Source of the DNA: Pseudomonas sp.
GTDB lineage: Bacteria > Pseudomonadota > Gammaproteobacteria > Pseudomonadales > Pseudomonadaceae
Length of the DNA stretch: 64,000 bases
Direction: 5' to 3'
NCBI GenBank assembly: GCA_007713455.1
Contig: VMRT01000004.1
Coordinates: 248,001-312,000 of the forward strand
Below are positions 1 to 12,261 of the stretch, piece after piece. How positions within the stretch are numbered: position 1 is the stretch's first letter; every line of letters begins with the position of its first letter. The notes under the pieces are model-generated. The model saw only the letters and a list, made by a program, of their open reading frames with translations, was not told where the DNA came from and searched no databases. The position numbers and the translations under genes are program-made.

Positions 1-1
1 C

Positions 2-121
2 GTCGCTGCGCTGACCATCTACGACATGTGCAAGGCCGTGGATCGCGGCATGGTCATCGAAGGCGTGCGCCTGCTGGAAAAACTCGGCGGCAAGAGCGGT
101 CACTGGCAGGTGCCGGCATGA
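2..121 (+). CDS. moaC: MoaC, cyclic pyranopterin monophosphate synthase (3' end only)
   Basis: Only the last 39 codons are in the window; the reading frame enters from the left edge. The tail reads [13 protein letters not shown] and then GGKSGHW, which is the conserved C-terminus of MoaC with the DMCKA motif. MoaC turns the GTP-derived cyclic intermediate made with MoaA into cyclic pyranopterin monophosphate in molybdenum cofactor synthesis. Its stop codon overlaps the moaD start (ATGA), so the genes are translationally linked in a moaCDE operon. Identity is supported by both the motif and the neighbours. Confidence 0.9.
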   Translation, partial: VAALTIYDMCKAVDRGMVIEGVRLLEKLGGKSGHWQVPA

Positions 122-366
122 TTACCGTCCAGTTCTTTGCCCGTTATCGCGAAACCCTCGGCACTGATGGCGAGCGCCTGCAGTGGGATGCTTCGCTCGC
201 CAACGTGGATGACGTGCGCCAGCAGCTGCTTGCGCGGGGCGGTGTCTGGGAGGTGCTTGCCGAGCAGAACCTGATGTGTGCCCGTAATCAGGAACTCTGT
301 GGTCTCGATGAGCCGATCACCGATGACGATGAAGTCGCTTTCTTTCCCACCGTGACCGGAGGCTGA
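118..366 (+). CDS. moaD: MoaD, small subunit of molybdopterin synthase
   Basis: An 82-residue ubiquitin-fold sulfur carrier ending in the diagnostic Gly-Gly (TVTGG). The C-terminal glycine is adenylated by MoeB-type enzymes and then thiocarboxylated; it donates sulfur to cyclic pyranopterin in complex with MoaE. I chose the ATG overlapping the moaC stop. A longer in-frame ORF starts at 28 but would run through moaC. Next comes moaE after two bases, which fits a single synthase operon. Length is normal for the family (about 80 residues). Confidence 0.93.
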   Translation: MITVQFFARYRETLGTDGERLQWDASLANVDDVRQQLLARGGVWEVLAEQNLMCARNQELCGLDEPITDDDEVAFFPTVTGG

Positions 367-368
367 GC

Positions 369-827
369 ATGGCGGTTCGTGTACAGACGGCAGCGTTCGA
401 TCCGGGGGCCGAACTCAATGCGCTGCATGCGGCCAACCTGGGGATTGGCGCGGTCGCCGGGTTCGTCGGTTACGTAAGGGATTTCAATGATGGGCAGGAT
501 GTCGCCGGAATGTTCCTCGAACATGCGCCGGGGATGACCGAAAAGGCGCTGGAGAAAATCATTATCGAGGCGGAGCAGCGCTGGCCATTATTGCGGCTCG
601 ACGTGCTGCATCGCGTCGGGCCCCTGGAGCCAGGTGAGCCGATCGTCTTCGTCGGCGCGGCGAGCGCCCATCGCGACGCTGCCTTCGATGCATGTCGCTT
701 CGTGATGGATTATCTGAAGACGCGGGCGCCGTTCTGGAAGAAGGAAACCACGCCGTCCGGGCCACGCTGGGTGGAGGGCCGCGCGAGTGATCAGGTCGCG
801 GCTGGGCGTTGGAGCGAGAACGGCTGA
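369..827 (+). CDS. moaE: MoaE, large catalytic subunit of molybdopterin synthase
   Basis: 152 residues, normal for MoaE. It contains the typical segments GAVAGFVGYVRD near the N-terminus, LEHAPGMTEKALE, HRVG and a lysine-rich active-site region (FWKKETTPSG) near residue 130. The heterotetramer MoaD2-MoaE2 inserts two sulfurs into cyclic pyranopterin monophosphate to give molybdopterin in the cytoplasm. It starts two bases after moaD and ends a probable moaCDE operon; the next gene is on the opposite strand only 4 bp away. Confidence 0.94.
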   Translation: MAVRVQTAAFDPGAELNALHAANLGIGAVAGFVGYVRDFNDGQDVAGMFLEHAPGMTEKALEKIIIEAEQRWPLLRLDVLHRVGPLEPGEPIVFVGAASAHRDAAFDACRFVMDYLKTRAPFWKKETTPSGPRWVEGRASDQVAAGRWSENG

Positions 828-831
828 GCCG

Positions 832-996
832 TCAATAGAAGGTGATGTACATCTTGAAGGCCAGCGTCGAGAACATGGTGAGCACGCCCAGGCCAAGAAG
901 GCCCACGCCCCAGTCCCGGTCCCGGTAGTTGAAACCTACGCAGAGCAGGATGAAGCCGATGATGATTAGCGACAGTAGCCAGTGCATGCTGTCCAT
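832..996 (-). CDS. Small hydrophobic membrane protein, function unknown
   Basis: 54 residues beginning MDSMHWLLSLIIIGF. Two hydrophobic stretches (roughly residues 5-20 and 28-48) separated by a polar RDRDW turn suggest a two-helix inner-membrane hairpin. I prefer the ATG at 996 to the in-frame upstream codon at 1029 because a GAGGAG ribosome-binding site lies 6 bases before it. It ends 4 bp from moaE, so the two genes are convergent. I do not recognise the family; small proteins of this kind are usual in Pseudomonas genomes. It is a coding call based on start signal and amphipathic pattern only. Confidence 0.6.
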   Translation of the reverse strand: MDSMHWLLSLIIIGFILLCVGFNYRDRDWGVGLLGLGVLTMFSTLAFKMYITFY

Positions 997-1097
997 CGAT
1001 GTCTCCTCGAGTTCCGATCTAGCTACCACTCTAGCCGCTTGATCTCTGTTGAGGCCTGATTCAGGTCATTGATGGAGGAGGTGATTGACGGTCGCAG

Positions 1098-1119
1098 GGG
1101 CGCGGCGAATGCCGCGCCC
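1098..1119. terminator. GC-rich hairpin downstream of the helicase gene
   Basis: A perfect 9-bp inverted repeat, GGGCGCGGC-GAAT-GCCGCGCCC, lies 8 bases beyond the stop of the minus-strand helicase gene. No run of T follows in either direction, so it is an imperfect intrinsic terminator or an mRNA 3'-end stabiliser. Confidence 0.4.
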
Positions 1120-1126
1120 AATAGGC

Positions 1127-2554
1127 TCAGCGCGAATGAGGGACCGGGGCGAGCAGTTCCGCCGGCGGCATTTCGCACTGAATCTTGCGGCCAATCAGCG
1201 CTTCGATCGGCGGCAGGGCGAAGGAGTCGTCCTCGCCCGCGAAGCTGATCGACGTGCCGCTGGTGCCGGCACGGCCGGTGCGGCCGATGCGGTGCACGTA
1301 GTCATCCGGATCTTCCGGCAGCGTAAAGTTGATCACGTGGCTGATGCCGTCGACATGGATGCCTCGACCGGCGACATCGGTCGCCACCAGTACCCGAATC
1401 TTGCCTTCGCGGAAACCTTCCAGCGTGCGGATGCGCTTGTGCTGCGGCACGTCGCCGGACATCTGCGCGGCGCTGATGCCGTCCCGGGTCAGGCGTTCCT
1501 CGATGCGCCGCACTTCATCCTTGCGGTTGGCGAAGACCATCACCCGCGTCCAGTCATTCTGGGTGATCAGGTTGTACAGCAGCTTGTACTTGTCGCTGCC
1601 AGCCACGGCGAATACGTGTTGCTCGACGGTGTCGCTGGCGACGTTTTCCGGTTCGATCTCGACGATGGCGGGATTGGTCGTCCACTGCTGCGCCAGGTTC
1701 ATCACGTCATCGGTGAACGTGGCTGAGAACAGCAGGGTCTGGCGCTCGCTCTTGGGCGGTGTCTGCCGGATGATCTGGCGGACCTGCGGAATGAAGCCCA
1801 TGTCGAGCATGCGATCGGCTTCATCCAGCACCATCACCTCGACCATGTCCAGATGCACCTCGCCGCGCTGGTTGAAATCCAGCAGGCGCCCGGGCGTGGC
1901 AACCAGGATGTCGCAGAATTTCGATTCCAGCAGCTTGAGCTGCTTGTCGAAGTCCATGCCGCCGACGAAGCTCATCACGTTCAGGTTGGTATATTTGGTC
2001 AGGTCCAGCGCGTCATTGGCGATCTGCACCACCAGTTCACGGGTCGGCGCGATGATCAGTGCGCGCGGTTCGCCCATATAGCGGTCCCGCGGCGGCGGAG
2101 TGTCGAGCAGCTGTGTGATGGTGGAGATGAGAAACGCAGCCGTCTTGCCGGTGCCGGTCTGGGCGCGGCCAATGGCGTCTCTGCCGGCGAGGGTATAGCC
2201 CAGCACCTGGGCCTGGATCGGCGTGCAGTAGGGAAAACCCAGGTCATGAATTGCGTGCATCAGCTCGGGTGCGAGCTTGAAGTCGTGGAAGCGGGTCTTG
2301 CCTTCGGTCGCTTCGACCTCGAAGTCCTCCAGCTTCCACGCCGGAGCGGCGGGTTTTGGCGGCTTGCTGCTGCGTTGACGGCGCGGCTTTTCGGCGGCGC
2401 GCTCAGCGGGCTGCGGCTTGGGTTGAGTCTCAGGCGTCGTTGCTTGCTGCGGGGCGCTGTATTGGCCCTCGTGGTCGGCGGCGAGCACGTCATCGGCTGC
2501 GCTGGCCCGTACATCCGGGGCCTTGCCAAAGATTTTCTTGAGTGCTTTGAGCAC
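1127..2554 (-). CDS. rhlB: DEAD-box ATP-dependent RNA helicase, RhlB type
   Basis: 475 residues from a GTG start. A basic low-complexity N-terminus (about residues 40-75) precedes a full DEAD-box core: Q motif ([11 protein letters not shown], 106-116), Walker A AQTGTGKT (131-138), PTREL, TPGRLLD, DEAD (244-247), SAT (277-279), and HRIGRTGR in the second RecA domain. RhlB-type enzymes unwind structured RNA, often with the RNA degradosome. The frame stays open to 2791, but [11 protein letters not shown] at the chosen start resembles the N-terminus of Pseudomonas RhlB as I recall it, and a purine-rich GAGAAGA precedes it. The 285 bp up to the esterase hold no gene I can support. Confidence 0.85.
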   Translation of the reverse strand: MLKALKKIFGKAPDVRASAADDVLAADHEGQYSAPQQATTPETQPKPQPAERAAEKPRRQRSSKPPKPAAPAWKLEDFEVEATEGKTRFHDFKLAPELMHAIHDLGFPYCTPIQAQVLGYTLAGRDAIGRAQTGTGKTAAFLISTITQLLDTPPPRDRYMGEPRALIIAPTRELVVQIANDALDLTKYTNLNVMSFVGGMDFDKQLKLLESKFCDILVATPGRLLDFNQRGEVHLDMVEVMVLDEADRMLDMGFIPQVRQIIRQTPPKSERQTLLFSATFTDDVMNLAQQWTTNPAIVEIEPENVASDTVEQHVFAVAGSDKYKLLYNLITQNDWTRVMVFANRKDEVRRIEERLTRDGISAAQMSGDVPQHKRIRTLEGFREGKIRVLVATDVAGRGIHVDGISHVINFTLPEDPDDYVHRIGRTGRAGTSGTSISFAGEDDSFALPPIEALIGRKIQCEMPPAELLAPVPHSR

Positions 2555-2839
2555 GGTCTTCTCGTCATTTATTAGGAAAGTGTCGCGCGCCAGTGTAATG
2601 CAAGACGCATGCATGGCGAAGCCTCGCGCACGGGAAGGCTTGGCTTCCAGCGGGCGCACTCGCGCCTGACATACTGTTGTGTGATACCGCGCGGGCCTGG
2701 TCAGGCCTTGGGGCATGGCCGTGCCTGATGCCAGGTTCAGGCGTGGCAGGATGCTGGCCGCGCTTGAGCCTGCCAGGTGGCGGACGGTCAAGCGCGCCGC
2801 CCATCCTTCCTTTGATGAACAGGCAACCGGAGCTGGTGC

Positions 2840-3850
<1,011 letters not shown>

Positions 3851-4879
3851 ATGATTAGGGTGAAATCCACACTGGCTGCGCTGGGTGCAGCGTCACTGCT
3901 GGGAATCAGCGGGCTGGCGCAGGCGGGGGCGACCCTCGATGCAGTGCAGAAGAAAGGATTCGTGCAGTGCGGCATCAGTGATGGCCTTCCGGGCTTTTCC
4001 TACGCCGATGCAAAGGGGCAATACCTGGGGATCGACGTGGATGTCTGTCGCGCGGTGGCCGCGGCCGTGTTCGGTGACGCCAGTAAGGTCAAGTACAGTC
4101 CGTTGACCGCCAAGGAGCGCTTCACCGCGCTGCAATCCGGTGAAGTGGACATGCTGTCGCGCAACACCACCTGGACCAGCTCGCGTGATGCGGCGATGGG
4201 CCTGAATTTCACCGGCGTGACCTATTACGACGGTCAAGGCTTCCTGGTGAACAAGGAGCTGGGCGTTAAAAGTGCCAAGGAGCTGGATGGCGCGACTGTC
4301 TGCATTCAGGCAGGCACGACTACCGAACTCAATCTCTCCGACTATTTCCGCGCCAACAACCTGAAGTACACCCCCATCACCTACGACACCTCGGACGAAA
4401 GCGCCAAGTCACTGGAGTCGGGCCGCTGCGACGTGCTCACTTCCGACCAGTCGCAGCTCTACGCCCAGCGCATCAAGCTGGCAAAGCCTGATGACTACGT
4501 AGTGCTACCCGAAGTGATATCCAAGGAGCCCCTCGGCCCGGCGGTCCGCCAAGGCGATGAGGAATGGTTCGATATCGTGCGTTGGACCCTGTTCGCCATG
4601 CTCAACGCCGAGGAATTGGGCATCACTTCGGCAAACGTCGAAGAAAAGGCCAAGAGCACCAAGAATCCTGACGTCGCCCGCCTGCTGGGTGTGGAGGGGG
4701 AATATGGCAAGGATCTGAAGCTGCCGAAGGACTGGGCGGTGCAGATCGTCAAGCAGGTCGGTAACTATGGCGAGATCTTCGATCGAAACGTCGGCGCCGG
4801 CAGCGAGCTGAAGATCGAACGTGGCCTCAATGCCCTGTGGAACAACGGCGGCGTGCAGTACGCCCCGCCGGTACGTTGA
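3851..4879 (+). CDS. aapJ: Periplasmic amino acid-binding protein of the Aap transporter
   Basis: 342 residues with a signal peptide (MIRVKSTLAALGAASLLG, probable cleavage after AQA near residue 26). The mature part starts TLDAVQKKGFVQCGISDGLPGFS and continues with the solute-binding family 3 signature GIDVDVCRAVAAA. In the AapJ/BztA family this protein captures L-amino acids, often glutamate, aspartate, glutamine or a broad range, and delivers them to AapQM. A strong GGAGG lies 5 bases before the ATG. It is the first gene of aapJQMP. Substrate range is inferred from the family and from the complete operon. Confidence 0.92.
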   Translation: MIRVKSTLAALGAASLLGISGLAQAGATLDAVQKKGFVQCGISDGLPGFSYADAKGQYLGIDVDVCRAVAAAVFGDASKVKYSPLTAKERFTALQSGEVDMLSRNTTWTSSRDAAMGLNFTGVTYYDGQGFLVNKELGVKSAKELDGATVCIQAGTTTELNLSDYFRANNLKYTPITYDTSDESAKSLESGRCDVLTSDQSQLYAQRIKLAKPDDYVVLPEVISKEPLGPAVRQGDEEWFDIVRWTLFAMLNAEELGITSANVEEKAKSTKNPDVARLLGVEGEYGKDLKLPKDWAVQIVKQVGNYGEIFDRNVGAGSELKIERGLNALWNNGGVQYAPPVR

Positions 4880-4972
4880 CCAAGCGGGGCCGGCTACACC
4901 GGCCCCGTTTTCCAAAGGGAGAAGTGCCGCCGGCGCGCACAACGCGCCGGCGGTGCGGTATGAGGACATTCG

Positions 4973-6157
4973 ATGCGAACCATCGACAATCCTAGGCCGG
5001 CTGGCGGGTCGCTATTGACCGACCCTCGGGCACGCGCCTGGCTGTTTCAGATTCTGGCTGTAATCACCGTCGTAGCATTCGGCTGGTACCTTTTTCACAA
5101 TACCCAGACCAACCTTGCCCATCGAGGCATTACCTCCGGCTTCGGTTTCCTTGAGAACGCCGCCGGCTTCGGCATATCCCAGCACCTGATCGACTACAGC
5201 GAGAGCGACACTTACGGTCGCGTCTTCTGGGTCGGGCTGCTCAATACGCTGTTGGTCAGCGTCATCGGGATATTTCTCGCAACGGTGATGGGGTTCATCC
5301 TCGGCGTGGGACGCCTCTCGAGCAACTGGCTGATCCGTCAATTGGCGACGCTCTACATCGAGATATTCCGCAATATCCCGCCGTTGCTGCTGATCTTCTT
5401 CGTCTACTTCGCTGTGATCAGCCCGTTGCCTGGGCCGCGCAACAGCCTGAGCCTATGGGATGCGGTGTTCGTCAACAACCGTGGCGTGCAGATGCCGGCA
5501 CCCAGCGCCGCCGATGGCTTCTGGTCATTCTGGCTGGCGTTGCTCGTGGCGCTGGTGGCCGTGGTCTTGCTCAATCGCTGGGCTCGGGCGCGGCGGCATG
5601 CCACCGGGCAGATGTTTCCGGTGTTCTGGACCAGCCTTGGGTTGTTTCTGGCGATCCCGTGGCTGATGACCTTCATTGCAGGCGTACCTTTCACTTGGGA
5701 AGTGCCGGAGTTGCAGCGCTTCAACATTCGCGGTGGTTGGGTGGTGATCCCGGAGCTGGTTTCGATCGTGGTGGCGTTGTCGGTGTATACCGCGGCGTTC
5801 ATCGGGGAAACCGTGCGTTCAGGCATTCAGTCGGTCAGCTATGGCCAGACCGAAGCCGCCGCTTCGCTTGGGTTGCGCCCAGGCCAGGTATTGCGGCTGG
5901 TGATCGTGCCGCAAGCGTTGCGGGTGATCGTGCCGCCGCTGACCAGCCAATACCTGAACCTGGCAAAGAACTCGTCGCTCGCTGCTGCTATCGGTTATCC
6001 GGACATGGTGTCGCTATTCGCCGGCACGGTGCTCAATCAGACCGGGCAGGCCATCGAAACCATGGCCATCACCATGAGTGTCTATCTGGCCATCAGCATC
6101 AGCATCTCGCTGCTGATGAACTGGTACAACAAGCGCATTGCGCTGATCGAGCGGTGA
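4973..6157 (+). CDS. aapQ: Amino acid ABC transporter permease AapQ
   Basis: 394 residues with an N-terminal cytoplasmic/anchor segment and many hydrophobic helices. The permease core begins near residue 85 with GLLNTLLVS. The EAA loop that docks on the ATPase is GQTEAAASLGLRPGQ near residue 295. It is longer than usual HisM-type permeases, as is typical for AapQ/BztB proteins, which carry an insert between the first core helices. It lies 93 bp after aapJ and pairs with AapM. It acts in the inner membrane as one half of the translocation channel. Confidence 0.92.
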   Translation: MRTIDNPRPAGGSLLTDPRARAWLFQILAVITVVAFGWYLFHNTQTNLAHRGITSGFGFLENAAGFGISQHLIDYSESDTYGRVFWVGLLNTLLVSVIGIFLATVMGFILGVGRLSSNWLIRQLATLYIEIFRNIPPLLLIFFVYFAVISPLPGPRNSLSLWDAVFVNNRGVQMPAPSAADGFWSFWLALLVALVAVVLLNRWARARRHATGQMFPVFWTSLGLFLAIPWLMTFIAGVPFTWEVPELQRFNIRGGWVVIPELVSIVVALSVYTAAFIGETVRSGIQSVSYGQTEAAASLGLRPGQVLRLVIVPQALRVIVPPLTSQYLNLAKNSSLAAAIGYPDMVSLFAGTVLNQTGQAIETMAITMSVYLAISISISLLMNWYNKRIALIER

Positions 6158-6161
6158 GCGC

Positions 6162-7259
6162 ATGACCATCCATACCTTCAAGCCCGACCTGCCGCCACCG
6201 ACGATCAGCATCGGTGCGCTCGGCTGGCTACGGGCCAATCTGTTTTCCAGCTGGATCAATACCCTGCTGACGCTGGTAGGGCTATACCTGCTCTGGCTGA
6301 TTGTGCCGCCGGTACTCGAATGGGCCATCTTCAAGGCCGACTGGACCGGTGAAACCCGCGCCGACTGCAGCCGCGAAGGCGCCTGCTGGGTGTTCATTCA
6401 GACCCGGTTCGGCCAGTTCATGTACGGCTTCTATCCGACGGAGCTGCGCTGGCGAGTCGATGCGGCAGCCTGGCTGGCGATCATCGGTGCGGCGCCGCTG
6501 TTCCTGCGGCAGATGCCACACAAGTTGCGCTACGGGCTGGGCTATCTGCTGGTTTACCCGCTGCTAGCCTACTGGCTGCTGCATGGTGGCTTTCTCGGCC
6601 TGCAGACGGTGCCTACCAGTCAGTGGGGCGGGCTCATGCTGACCGTAGTGATCGCTGCCGTGGGCATTGCCGGTGCTTTGCCGCTGGGCATTCTGCTGGC
6701 ATTGGGACGGCGCTCGGACATGCCGGCTATTCGCGTGCTCTGCGTGACCTTCATCGAGTTCTGGCGCGGCGTGCCGTTGATCACCGTGCTGTTCATGTCC
6801 TCGGTGATGCTGCCGCTGTTCCTGCCCGAAGGCATGAGCCTCGACAAGCTGCTGCGGGCAATGCTGATGGTGGTGTTCTTCGAGGCCGCCTACATCGCCG
6901 AGGTAGTACGTGGCGGTCTGCAGGCGATCCCCAAGGGGCAGTACGAGGCGGCGGCGGCCATGGGCCTGGGCTACTGGCGCAGCACGCTGCTGGTGATCCT
7001 GCCGCAGGCGCTGAAGCTGGTAATCCCAGGCATCGTCAACACCTTCATTGCCCTGTTCAAGGACACCAGCCTGGTGATCATCATCGGCCTGTTCGACTTC
7101 CTCAACAGCATCAAGCGCGCCACCGCGGACCCGGCCTGGCTAGGCATGTCCACCGAGGGTTACGTGTTCGCCGCGCTGGTGTACTGGATGTTCTGTTTCG
7201 GCATGTCCCGCTACTCGATGCGCCTGGAGCGCAAGCTGGACACCGGCCACAAGCATTAG
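6162..7259 (+). CDS. aapM: Amino acid ABC transporter permease AapM
   Basis: 365 residues. An N-terminal hydrophobic segment, a periplasmic stretch with two cysteines (ADCSREGAC near residue 70), then the permease core from about residue 150 with GGLMLTVVIAAVG and the EAA loop GQYEAAAAMGLGYWRS near residue 260. It forms the second half of the AapQM channel in the inner membrane. The gene starts 4 bases after aapQ. The extra N-terminal part relative to other family permeases is characteristic of AapM/BztC. Confidence 0.92.
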   Translation: MTIHTFKPDLPPPTISIGALGWLRANLFSSWINTLLTLVGLYLLWLIVPPVLEWAIFKADWTGETRADCSREGACWVFIQTRFGQFMYGFYPTELRWRVDAAAWLAIIGAAPLFLRQMPHKLRYGLGYLLVYPLLAYWLLHGGFLGLQTVPTSQWGGLMLTVVIAAVGIAGALPLGILLALGRRSDMPAIRVLCVTFIEFWRGVPLITVLFMSSVMLPLFLPEGMSLDKLLRAMLMVVFFEAAYIAEVVRGGLQAIPKGQYEAAAAMGLGYWRSTLLVILPQALKLVIPGIVNTFIALFKDTSLVIIIGLFDFLNSIKRATADPAWLGMSTEGYVFAALVYWMFCFGMSRYSMRLERKLDTGHKH

Positions 7260-7268
7260 GAGTGATAT

Positions 7269-8036
<768 letters not shown>

Positions 8037-8115
8037 TCCAAGCCGGGCCTGGCGTGCCGTCGGAACACGCGGCGCCTGGCTGTGTTCAGCCTTAGCCTCG
8101 GCCGCCGTCATGGGC

Positions 8116-8121
8116 TAGAAT
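8116..8121 (+). promoter_or_regulatory. Possible -10 element of purL
   Basis: TAGAAT lies 41 bp before the purL start. The -35 region at the expected distance is poor, so only the -10 is proposed. Expected PurR-type control cannot be confirmed from the sequence. Confidence 0.3.
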
Positions 8122-8161
8122 ACGCGCCCCGACTGCTCCCCCCTCCGAGGCTGTTCCGACG

Positions 8162-11100
8162 ATGTTGATCCTGCGCGGCGCTCCCGCTCTTTCCGCCTTC
8201 CGTCATGGCAAGCTCCTGGCACAACTGACCGATAAGGTCCCTGCCGTCAGCGGGCTGTATGCCGAGTTCGCCCATTTCGCCGAAGTTTCCGGCACGCTCG
8301 GCGCGGATGAGCAGAACGTACTGACCCGCCTGCTGAAGTACGGCCCCAGTGTGCCGGTGCAGGAACCTGCCGGGCGGCTGTTCCTCGTGGTGCCTCGCTT
8401 CGGCACCATTTCGCCGTGGTCGAGCAAGGCCAGCGATATCGCCCACAACTGCGGGCTGGAGAAGGTCCAGCGGCTGGAGCGGGGTATCGCCTATTACGTG
8501 CAGGGCGAGTTTTCCGATAGCGATGCACAGCTGATTGCCGCAGCGCTTCACGACCGCATGACGCAAATGGTGCTCGATCGTTTCGAAGCAGCCGCCAACC
8601 TGTTCAGCCATGCCGAGCCCAAGCCGCTGACTGCCGTGGACATCCTCGGTGGCGGTCGCGCCGCGCTGGAAAAGGCCAACAACGACCTGGGCCTGGCCCT
8701 GGCCGAAGACGAAATCGATTATCTGGTCAGTGCCTTCCAGGGCCTCAAGCGCAACCCGCACGACATCGAACTGATGATGTTCGCGCAGGCCAACTCCGAG
8801 CACTGCCGCCACAAGATCTTCAACGCCAGCTGGGACATCGACGGCGAGAGCCAGGACAAGTCGCTGTTCGGCATGATCAAGAACACCTACCAGATGCACA
8901 GCGAGAACGTGCTGTCCGCTTACAAGGACAACGCGTCGGTCATCGTCGGCCACACCGCAGGGCGTTTCTTCCCCAATCCTGAAACCCGCCAGTACGGCGC
9001 GGTGCAGGAGCCGGTGCACATCCTGATGAAGGTGGAAACGCATAACCACCCGACCGCAATTTCGCCGTTCTCGGGTGCTTCCACCGGCTCCGGCGGCGAG
9101 ATCCGCGACGAGGGCGCCACCGGCCGCGGCGCCAAGCCAAAGGCCGGTCTGACCGGTTTCACCGTCTCCAACCTGAACATCCCCGGCTTCGAGCAGCCGT
9201 GGGAACAGGCCTACGGCAAGCCGGAACGCATCGTCACGCCGCTGGACATCATGATTGAAGGCCCTCTGGGTGGCGCCGCGTTCAACAACGAGTTCGGCCG
9301 CCCGGCGCTGACCGGTTACTTCCGTACCTTCGAGCAGTCGATCAACACGCCGCGCGGCGACGAGGTGCGTGGTTATCACAAGCCGATCATGCTCGCCGGC
9401 GGCATGGGCAATATCCGTGAAGATCACGTGCAGAAGGCCGAGATCACCGTTGGCGCCAAGCTGATCGTGCTCGGCGGCCCGGCCATGCTGATCGGCCTGG
9501 GCGGCGGCGCCGCCTCCTCGGTCGCGACCGGTGCCAGCTCGGCCGATCTTGATTTCGCCTCGGTACAGCGCGAGAACCCGGAAATGGAACGCCGCTGCCA
9601 GGAAGTCATCGACCGCTGCTGGCAGCTGGGCGACGAGAACCCCATCGCCTTCATCCATGACGTCGGTGCCGGTGGCATTTCCAATGCCTTCCCGGAGCTG
9701 GTCAACGACGGTGGCCGCGGTGGCCGCTTCGAACTGCGCAACGTGCCTAACGACGAGCCGGGCATGGCCCCGCACGAGATCTGGAGCAACGAGTCCCAGG
9801 AGCGTTACGTGCTGGCCGTCAGTGCCGCCGATTTCGAGCGTTTCCAGGCTATCTGCGAACGTGAGCGCTGCCCGTTCGCGGTTGTCGGCGAGGCGACAGC
9901 AGAGCCACAGCTGACCGTCACCGACAGCCATTTCGGCAACACCCCGGTGGACATGCCGCTCGAAGTGCTACTCGGCAAGCCACCGCGCATGCACCGCAGC
10001 GCCAGCCGCGAAGCGGAGCTGGGCGATGACTTCGATGCGGCTACTGTCGATCTGAATGAGGCGGTCACCCGGGTGCTGCGCCACCCAGCGGTCGCCAGCA
10101 AGAGCTTCCTGATCACCATCGGCGACCGCAGTATCACCGGCCAGGTAGCGCGCGATCAGATGGTCGGCCCTTGGCAGGTGCCGGTCGCCGACTGCGCCGT
10201 CACGGCTACCAGCTACGACGTTTACACCGGCGAGGCCATGGCAATGGGCGAGCGTACGCCGCTGGCGCTGCTGGACGCTCCGGCGTCGGGTCGCATGGCC
10301 ATCGGCGAAACGCTGACCAACCTGGCAGCGGCACGCATCGAGAAGATCTCCGACATCAAGTTGTCCGCCAACTGGATGGCCGCCGCCGGCCACCCCGGCG
10401 AAGACGCGCGGCTGTACGACACCGTGCGAGCCGTCGGCATGGAGCTGTGCCCGCAGCTGGGCCTGACCATTCCGGTGGGCAAGGACTCGATGTCAATGAA
10501 GACCCGTTGGTCGGAGGAGGGCGCCGAGAAAAGCGTGACCTCGCCGATGTCGCTGATCGTTTCCGGCTTCGCCCCAGTCTCTGATATCCGCCAGACCCTG
10601 ACCCCGCAGCTGCGCCTGGACAAGGGCGCAACGGACCTGATCCTGATCGATCTGGGACGCGGCCAGAACCGCATGGGTGCTTCGATTCTTGCGCAGGTGT
10701 ACGGTCAGCTTGGTCGCCAGGCGCCCGACGTCGATGATGCCGAAGACCTGCAGGCGTTCTTCGCCGTGGTTCAGGGGCTGAGCGCCGACGGTCTGCTACT
10801 GGCCTACCACGACCGTTCCGACGGTGGTCTGCTGACCACTGTGCTGGAAATGGCGTTTGCCGGTCACTGTGGCCTGAGTCTGAATCTCGATGGCCTGCTG
10901 GAGAGTGCCGCAGATGTCGCACCGATGCTCTTCAACGAGGAGCTTGGTGCGGTGATTCAGGTGCGTCAGGACGACACCGAGATCGTGCTGGCACAGTTCA
11001 GCGCAGCCGGTCTGGGTGACTGTGTCGCGGTCATCGGTCAGCCGGTCAACAATGGCCATGTGTCGATCAAGCACGGCGAGAACGAAGTCTTCGCCGGTGA

Positions 11101-12058
11101 GCGCCGCCTGCTGCAGCGCCAGTGGGCAGAAACCAGCTATCAGATCCAGCGTCTGCGCGATAACGCCGAGTGCGCCGATCAGGAGTTCGACGCGCTGCTC
11201 GAAGAGGACAATCTAGGTCTCAGTGCCAAGCTCAGCTTCGACGTGAACGAGGACATCGCTGCGCCCTACATCAAGCGTGGCATTCGTCCGCAGATTGCGG
11301 TGCTTCGCGAGCAGGGCGTCAACGGCCAGGTAGAGATGGCGGCGGCGTTCGACCGTGCCGGGTTTGCCGCGGTCGACGTGCACATGAGCGATATCCTTTC
11401 CGGTCGTGTCAGCCTTGAGGAGTTCAAGGGCCTGGTCGCCTGCGGTGGCTTCTCCTACGGCGACGTGCTCGGCGCCGGTGAAGGCTGGGCCAAGTCGATC
11501 CTGTTCAATGCGCGTGCGCGGGATGGCTTCCAGGCCTTCTTCGAGCGCAAGGACAGCTTCGCTCTCGGCGTGTGCAATGGTTGCCAGATGATGAGCAACC
11601 TGCACGAGCTGATCCCGGGCACCGAGAACTGGCCGCACTTCGTGCGTAACCGCTCGGAGCAGTTTGAAGCGCGGGTGGCGATGGTTCAGATTCAGGATTC
11701 GCCATCGATCTTCCTGCAGGGCATGGCCGGCTCCCGCCTGCCGATCGCCATCGCCCACGGCGAAGGCCATGCGGAGTTCGAGAGCGAAGAGGCCATGCTG
11801 CAGGCAGATCTTTCCGGCACCGTGGCGCTGCGCTTCGTGGATAACCACGGCAAGGTCACCGAGCGTTACCCGGCCAACCCGAACGGCTCGCCGCGCGGTA
11901 TCACCGGTCTCAGCAGTCGCGATGGCCGCGTGACCATCATGATGCCGCACCCGGAGCGGGTGTTCCGCGCCGTGACCAACTCCTGGCGCCCTGACGAGTG
12001 GCAGGAAGACGGCGGCTGGATGCGCATGTTCCGCAACGCGCGGGTCTGGGTCGACTGA
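8162..12058 (+). CDS. purL: Phosphoribosylformylglycinamidine synthase (large single-chain PurL)
   Basis: 1298 residues, the size of the gammaproteobacterial fused enzyme. It converts FGAR, glutamine and ATP to FGAM in step four of purine synthesis. The order is: N-terminal PurS-like domain, two AIR-synthase-type halves (with [14 protein letters not shown] and [12 protein letters not shown]-like loops), and a C-terminal class I glutamine amidotransferase. The amidotransferase nucleophile is Cys1138 in GVCNGCQMM, with HGEGHAEF and PHPERVF contributing the His/Glu region. It is monocistronic here, with its own terminator. PurT, for the preceding formyl transfer, is encoded 3.4 kb downstream. 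Confidence 0.97.
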   Translation: MLILRGAPALSAFRHGKLLAQLTDKVPAVSGLYAEFAHFAEVSGTLGADEQNVLTRLLKYGPSVPVQEPAGRLFLVVPRFGTISPWSSKASDIAHNCGLEKVQRLERGIAYYVQGEFSDSDAQLIAAALHDRMTQMVLDRFEAAANLFSHAEPKPLTAVDILGGGRAALEKANNDLGLALAEDEIDYLVSAFQGLKRNPHDIELMMFAQANSEHCRHKIFNASWDIDGESQDKSLFGMIKNTYQMHSENVLSAYKDNASVIVGHTAGRFFPNPETRQYGAVQEPVHILMKVETHNHPTAISPFSGASTGSGGEIRDEGATGRGAKPKAGLTGFTVSNLNIPGFEQPWEQAYGKPERIVTPLDIMIEGPLGGAAFNNEFGRPALTGYFRTFEQSINTPRGDEVRGYHKPIMLAGGMGNIREDHVQKAEITVGAKLIVLGGPAMLIGLGGGAASSVATGASSADLDFASVQRENPEMERRCQEVIDRCWQLGDENPIAFIHDVGAGGISNAFPELVNDGGRGGRFELRNVPNDEPGMAPHEIWSNESQERYVLAVSAADFERFQAICERERCPFAVVGEATAEPQLTVTDSHFGNTPVDMPLEVLLGKPPRMHRSASREAELGDDFDAATVDLNEAVTRVLRHPAVASKSFLITIGDRSITGQVARDQMVGPWQVPVADCAVTATSYDVYTGEAMAMGERTPLALLDAPASGRMAIGETLTNLAAARIEKISDIKLSANWMAAAGHPGEDARLYDTVRAVGMELCPQLGLTIPVGKDSMSMKTRWSEEGAEKSVTSPMSLIVSGFAPVSDIRQTLTPQLRLDKGATDLILIDLGRGQNRMGASILAQVYGQLGRQAPDVDDAEDLQAFFAVVQGLSADGLLLAYHDRSDGGLLTTVLEMAFAGHCGLSLNLDGLLESAADVAPMLFNEELGAVIQVRQDDTEIVLAQFSAAGLGDCVAVIGQPVNNGHVSIKHGENEVFAGERRLLQRQWAETSYQIQRLRDNAECADQEFDALLEEDNLGLSAKLSFDVNEDIAAPYIKRGIRPQIAVLREQGVNGQVEMAAAFDRAGFAAVDVHMSDILSGRVSLEEFKGLVACGGFSYGDVLGAGEGWAKSILFNARARDGFQAFFERKDSFALGVCNGCQMMSNLHELIPGTENWPHFVRNRSEQFEARVAMVQIQDSPSIFLQGMAGSRLPIAIAHGEGHAEFESEEAMLQADLSGTVALRFVDNHGKVTERYPANPNGSPRGITGLSSRDGRVTIMMPHPERVFRAVTNSWRPDEWQEDGGWMRMFRNARVWVD

Positions 12059-12088
12059 CCGACCGGGTCAATCTGGCCATTCCCGAAG

Positions 12089-12119
12089 AGCCCGTCGATA
12101 GCATATCGGCGGGCTTTTT
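12089..12119 (+). terminator. Intrinsic terminator of purL
   Basis: A stem AGCCCGTCGATA / TATCGGCGGGCT with a three-base loop and one mismatch is followed by TTTTT, 30 bp after the purL stop. This is a standard Rho-independent structure. Confidence 0.85.
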
Positions 12120-12261
12120 CATTTGTGACAAAGGTCTATGAACCGGCAGCGCAAAGCGTCGTCTGAGCTATGACGCGCCGCACTATTCGGCGCGCACACG
12201 GATGGCAGAATGCCAGTTCGCTCGGCCGGTGGAGGTCGGGCTCATCTGCACGGAGAGGTCG

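Noticed and set aside
8108-9931. 607-residue minus-strand open frame opposite purL
   Set aside because: It is a shadow of the purL gene in a high-GC genome; its protein has no family motif and purL is unquestionable.
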